Assembly (NCBI GenBank): GCA_021209225.1
Contig: JAJOIW010000021.1
Location: forward strand, 1 to 37,998
Origin: Verrucomicrobiota bacterium
GTDB taxonomy: Bacteria > Verrucomicrobiota > Verrucomicrobiia > Limisphaerales > JAJOIW01
DNA length: 37,998 bases
Reading direction: 5' to 3'
Part shown: positions 35,430 through 37,998 of the stretch, in pieces
Layout of the letters: each line of letters starts with the position of its first letter
Numbering within the stretch: the first letter of the stretch is position 1
Translations under genes and position numbers: made by a program
Notes under the pieces: model-generated
Seen by the model: only the letters and a program-made list of their open reading frames with translations
The model's database searches: none
Told to the model about the DNA's origin: nothing

Positions 35430-37244
35430 TTAGAATTTTCGGGTGGACGAAGCTGATGGGACGGAGTTGGTGGTGGAGCTTTTTCCGGGCAGCTTGATCA
35501 TGAAGCGGTTGGTCCAGGATGAGTCGAATTCTTCTTTATAATTTTTCTGCCAGTCGAGTCGGAGGGTGAATGTCTGGTTGGATATGATGAATTGTTGTGG
35601 GACGAGGTTATGGAGGTAATCGTTGGGCATTCGATCGACGGCGCCAAATGGTGGGTGATTATAGAGTTTATCGACCAAGGAATTGATATTGGTGAAGCCG
35701 GTGTCGACTGGGTGGCTGAATACGAACTGGCTGATGAGGCCGGGTTGATCCAGCCTGGACAAAGGCAGTGAGGAGGCGGTGACGGCACTGACGGCAGCAG
35801 CGGCAGAATCAGGTGTTGTCTGGGAGATCAAATTGGTGATTGAGTTGCGGCTATTGGCGAGGAAGGTTGCCTTGTCAGCTAAGAGAACCATCCACAGACC
35901 TGGGTCGATTTGAGCTTTCTCCAAGGCGTCGATGGAGCGAATCCAGTCGAGGCTCATGCCGAATTCTTTCATGAGACGGTAATGTTCACGGAAGAGGTAG
36001 AGACGTTCATGCATGAGGGAATCGGTTGTTTGTATCCGGCCGAATGCCTTTTCCAATCGATCCAGGTCGTAGTTGAGTTCGGTGTAGAATTTGTATTCAC
36101 GCATGCTGCAGATGACGAGGAAAACGAAGATGCCTGAGATGATGGCGAGTGAGAGGATATTGGCAAAAAACTGGATGGATTGGGCGAATCTTTTTTGCTT
36201 GAGGTGGGTTGGGAGCAGGCTCTGGCGGTGGCATGGGGCCCAGCCTGCGCCGATGGCACCCAGAAATCGTGGGACGCCTGAGATTTTAGTGAGCTGGTGG
36301 GATTCGAGGATTTCATCCCATGTTTCCATGCGGAATCCATAAACCGCACGCAGGTAATCGATCATACCTGGGATGAGGGCTCCACCACCGGACAGGAGGA
36401 CCGGCCGCCGACGCAACTCGGACAGGACATAATCGGATTCGCCAAACTGAATTTCCAGGACGCTGCTGAGTTCATTGAGCCAGCTCTCGACGGCTGCTTT
36501 GAGGGGAAGCGGAGTCAGTTCCTCATCAATGAAATAACGGTCCTCCCGCTTTCTTAATTCCGCTTCATCAAATGGGATTTCAAAATATGCGGCGATGACT
36601 TCAGTGAGTGATTCACCACCTATGGGGAAGCTGGTGGAGTAAACCATCTGGTTGGATTCGATCACCACCACTGCAGTCGTTGTTGCCCCGACTTCGATGA
36701 GGATGGCACTCGGCATATCCGTCGTGAGCGCGGAATGGGCATCCGCCAGAGCATTGGCGGGTGTGGTCACCCGGATAAGGTTGGATTCGTGGAGACCAAG
36801 TCTTTGAACCTGATCATCTATATCCAGAGCACGCACCATGGTCAGGACTCCAGCATTGATATATCCCGGAATCCTCCTGATCAAACGAAGTTCCCAGAGA
36901 ATTTCCTCATCCTCAGCCAGATGGAACCATCCGGACAACTCCCTCAAATTTGAAGGACCTAATTCGCGCCGTGGCCCAGTGGAGAATTGAGTCAGACGGG
37001 CGAGGCTGAGGTGTTCCGGGATAATGAGAATCACGGGCAGATCACCAAAGGATTCGAGGATCTGCTGGAGTTCCACACTCGATTCATCCTGAGTCATGAA
37101 TCCACCATCCGCAAAATCTATCAGGCGGCATTTCAGGACTTTAATGCGCTCAAATGTTCTTTCAAGGAGCAGGACCTTAATGTCACATGCACCCAGATCG
37201 ATCACAATTTTCTTGCGACTGATTAAATTGACGAAATCGATCAT
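35430..37244 (-). CDS. PilM-PilN fusion protein
   Basis: 604 residues. The first 340 form an actin-like ATPase of the PilM/FtsA type: phosphate-1 KKIVIDLGACDIKVLLLE (11-28), phosphate-2 AILIEVGATTTAVVVIE (180-196), FPIGGESLTEVIA, and adenosine motif LLSGGGALIPGMIDYLRA (283-300). A membrane segment follows (about 358-380, ANILSLAIISGIFVFLVICS), then a coiled coil and a periplasmic part of about 220 residues as in PilN. In most pili these are two genes; the fusion ties the cytoplasmic ring directly to the periplasmic frame. It starts 101 bp after the secretin stop and leads the PilO-, PilP- and PilB-like genes. Confidence 0.87.
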   Translation of the reverse strand: MIDFVNLISRKKIVIDLGACDIKVLLLERTFERIKVLKCRLIDFADGGFMTQDESSVELQQILESFGDLPVILIIPEHLSLARLTQFSTGPRRELGPSNLRELSGWFHLAEDEEILWELRLIRRIPGYINAGVLTMVRALDIDDQVQRLGLHESNLIRVTTPANALADAHSALTTDMPSAILIEVGATTTAVVVIESNQMVYSTSFPIGGESLTEVIAAYFEIPFDEAELRKREDRYFIDEELTPLPLKAAVESWLNELSSVLEIQFGESDYVLSELRRRPVLLSGGGALIPGMIDYLRAVYGFRMETWDEILESHQLTKISGVPRFLGAIGAGWAPCHRQSLLPTHLKQKRFAQSIQFFANILSLAIISGIFVFLVICSMREYKFYTELNYDLDRLEKAFGRIQTTDSLMHERLYLFREHYRLMKEFGMSLDWIRSIDALEKAQIDPGLWMVLLADKATFLANSRNSITNLISQTTPDSAAAAVSAVTASSLPLSRLDQPGLISQFVFSHPVDTGFTNINSLVDKLYNHPPFGAVDRMPNDYLHNLVPQQFIISNQTFTLRLDWQKNYKEEFDSSWTNRFMIKLPGKSSTTNSVPSASSTRKF

Positions 37245-37345
37245 GAATTAAATACCATATATCCTTTGAGGGCAGATTGTCTCTCTTGTGATCCGGGGTT
37301 CCATGGACCCACTTTGATAGTAAATAGTGTTTGCCGGCAGCAATG

Positions 37346-37998
37346 TTATTGGGGTGGCACCGTGTTGCCGAAACCTTCCTCGATAGGCATCTGGACACTC
37401 GGACCATCCTGTGGACTGAAAAGTGGGTCATTTGAGTAGTTGATGAATTCGCCGCTCTCGGAAATAACTGTCGCCCGCACGAATATCAAAAGATACCGGG
37501 GTTTATCCAATTCGACCCGACGCCGGAATGCGGCACCGATCAGCGGGAGCCGGCTGAGGATCGGAACGGATTCCACGAAGGTGGATTGATTGCGCTCTAA
37601 AACCCCGCCCATGACAACGGTTTCACCGGATTTGACTGACAAACGCGTCTCAAGGCTTTGAGTCCGTGACTCAGGCAGACGGATTTCGAAGCGGTTTTCG
37701 CCGTCCTGCACTTCAGCAAATGTGATGAGCTGCACATCCTGGTTAATTTCCGGATTCAGGGCGAGCAGGATGGTTTCGCCGTCGGTGCCGATGCTGGCGA
37801 GGACTTTCATGGTGACGCCGGAAGTGACTGTGGTTGGTTTGCCTTTCGGAGTGAGGGATGAGGTGACTGCCCTATCGGTGATGGTCTGTTTGACTTCGTA
37901 TTCCTCGTAGTAGTATTGGATTTTGCCGTCAGAAATGATACCTGGACGATTGTTTAACAAGGTGAGTCTGGGTGAACTCAGGGTATGGCTTTCACCGC
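37346..37998 (-). CDS. Secretin (PilQ/GspD family), C-terminal part only
   Basis: Outer-membrane channel of a pilus or secretion system. The frame is open to the right edge, beginning SHTLSSPRLTLLNNRPGIIS, so the N-terminal domains are outside the window. The secretin-domain signature is complete: TMKVLASIGTDGETILLALN, QSLETRLSVKSGETVVMGGV followed by LERNQS, and SVPILSRLPLIGAAFRRR followed by the strand YLLIFVRATVI. The tail after it (about 35 residues) is acidic and ends FGNTVPPQ. It is the first visible gene of the operon that continues with PilM-PilN. Confidence 0.93.
   Translation of the reverse strand, partial: GESHTLSSPRLTLLNNRPGIISDGKIQYYYEEYEVKQTITDRAVTSSLTPKGKPTTVTSGVTMKVLASIGTDGETILLALNPEINQDVQLITFAEVQDGENRFEIRLPESRTQSLETRLSVKSGETVVMGGVLERNQSTFVESVPILSRLPLIGAAFRRRVELDKPRYLLIFVRATVISESGEFINYSNDPLFSPQDGPSVQMPIEEGFGNTVPPQ

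Noticed and set aside
1-37998. CRISPR array, rRNA, tRNA or prophage genes
   Set aside because: No regular direct repeats with spacers, no cloverleaf or rRNA signature sequences, and no phage structural or integrase genes were seen.

Overview
The window looks like a chromosomal piece of a Verrucomicrobiota (PVC-group) bacterium with roughly balanced GC. Three things support this: a paired DUF1592-type cytochrome-like protein and DUF1552 protein; a pseudopilin with the H-X9-DG tail typical of Planctomycetes and Verrucomicrobia; and a pilus/secretion cluster with a PilM-PilN fusion and an Amuc_1100-like protein, resembling the Akkermansia Amuc_1098-1102 locus. The phylum assignment is inference; no rRNA or tRNA gene is visible.

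Layout. (1) 1-13294, minus strand: a respiratory complex I operon nuoB-C-D-E-F-G-H-I-J-K-L-M-N, with nuoN running off the left edge and no nuoA at its head. A CRP-like palindrome lies 89 bp upstream of nuoB. nuoM lacks the normally invariant TM7 lysine. (2) 13441-15761: trpS and a REP-associated (RAYT-type) Y1 transposase, with a small GGGTC/GACCC palindrome beyond the transposase. (3) 15808-17441, plus strand: pyrH and a frameshifted frr. (4) 17442-20456: sparse, extremely G-rich DNA on the plus strand, with a small FtsB-like ORF, a Nudix hydrolase and cutA, all on the minus strand. (5) 20499-24863: a sulfatase with four frame breaks, diverging from an exported protein made of a duplicated propeller-like module around an Ig domain (one frame break). 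(6) 25116-32117: ppk2, an APC permease, a pseudopilin, and the DUF1592/DUF1552 pair. (7) 32285-37998, minus strand: a type IV pilus/type II secretion-like operon in the order secretin, PilM-PilN fusion, PilO/Amuc_1100-like, PilP/GspC-like, GspE/PilB ATPase.

Two whole-window patterns stand out. The plus strand is C-rich left of about 15.75 kb and G-rich right of it, whichever strand carries the genes; this suggests a replication-strand switch, an inversion edge or an assembly join at the transposase/pyrH boundary. Second, eight one-base frame breaks hit five otherwise well-conserved genes (nuoJ, frr, sulfatase x4, Ig/propeller protein, DUF1592 protein), mostly in homopolymers. Because frr is essential and every gene is restored to full family length by single-base corrections, read or assembly error is the simplest explanation.

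I did not find a clearly new multi-gene system. The most unusual biology is the lysine-less NuoM in an operon without nuoA, and the PVC-type pilus/secretion operon.
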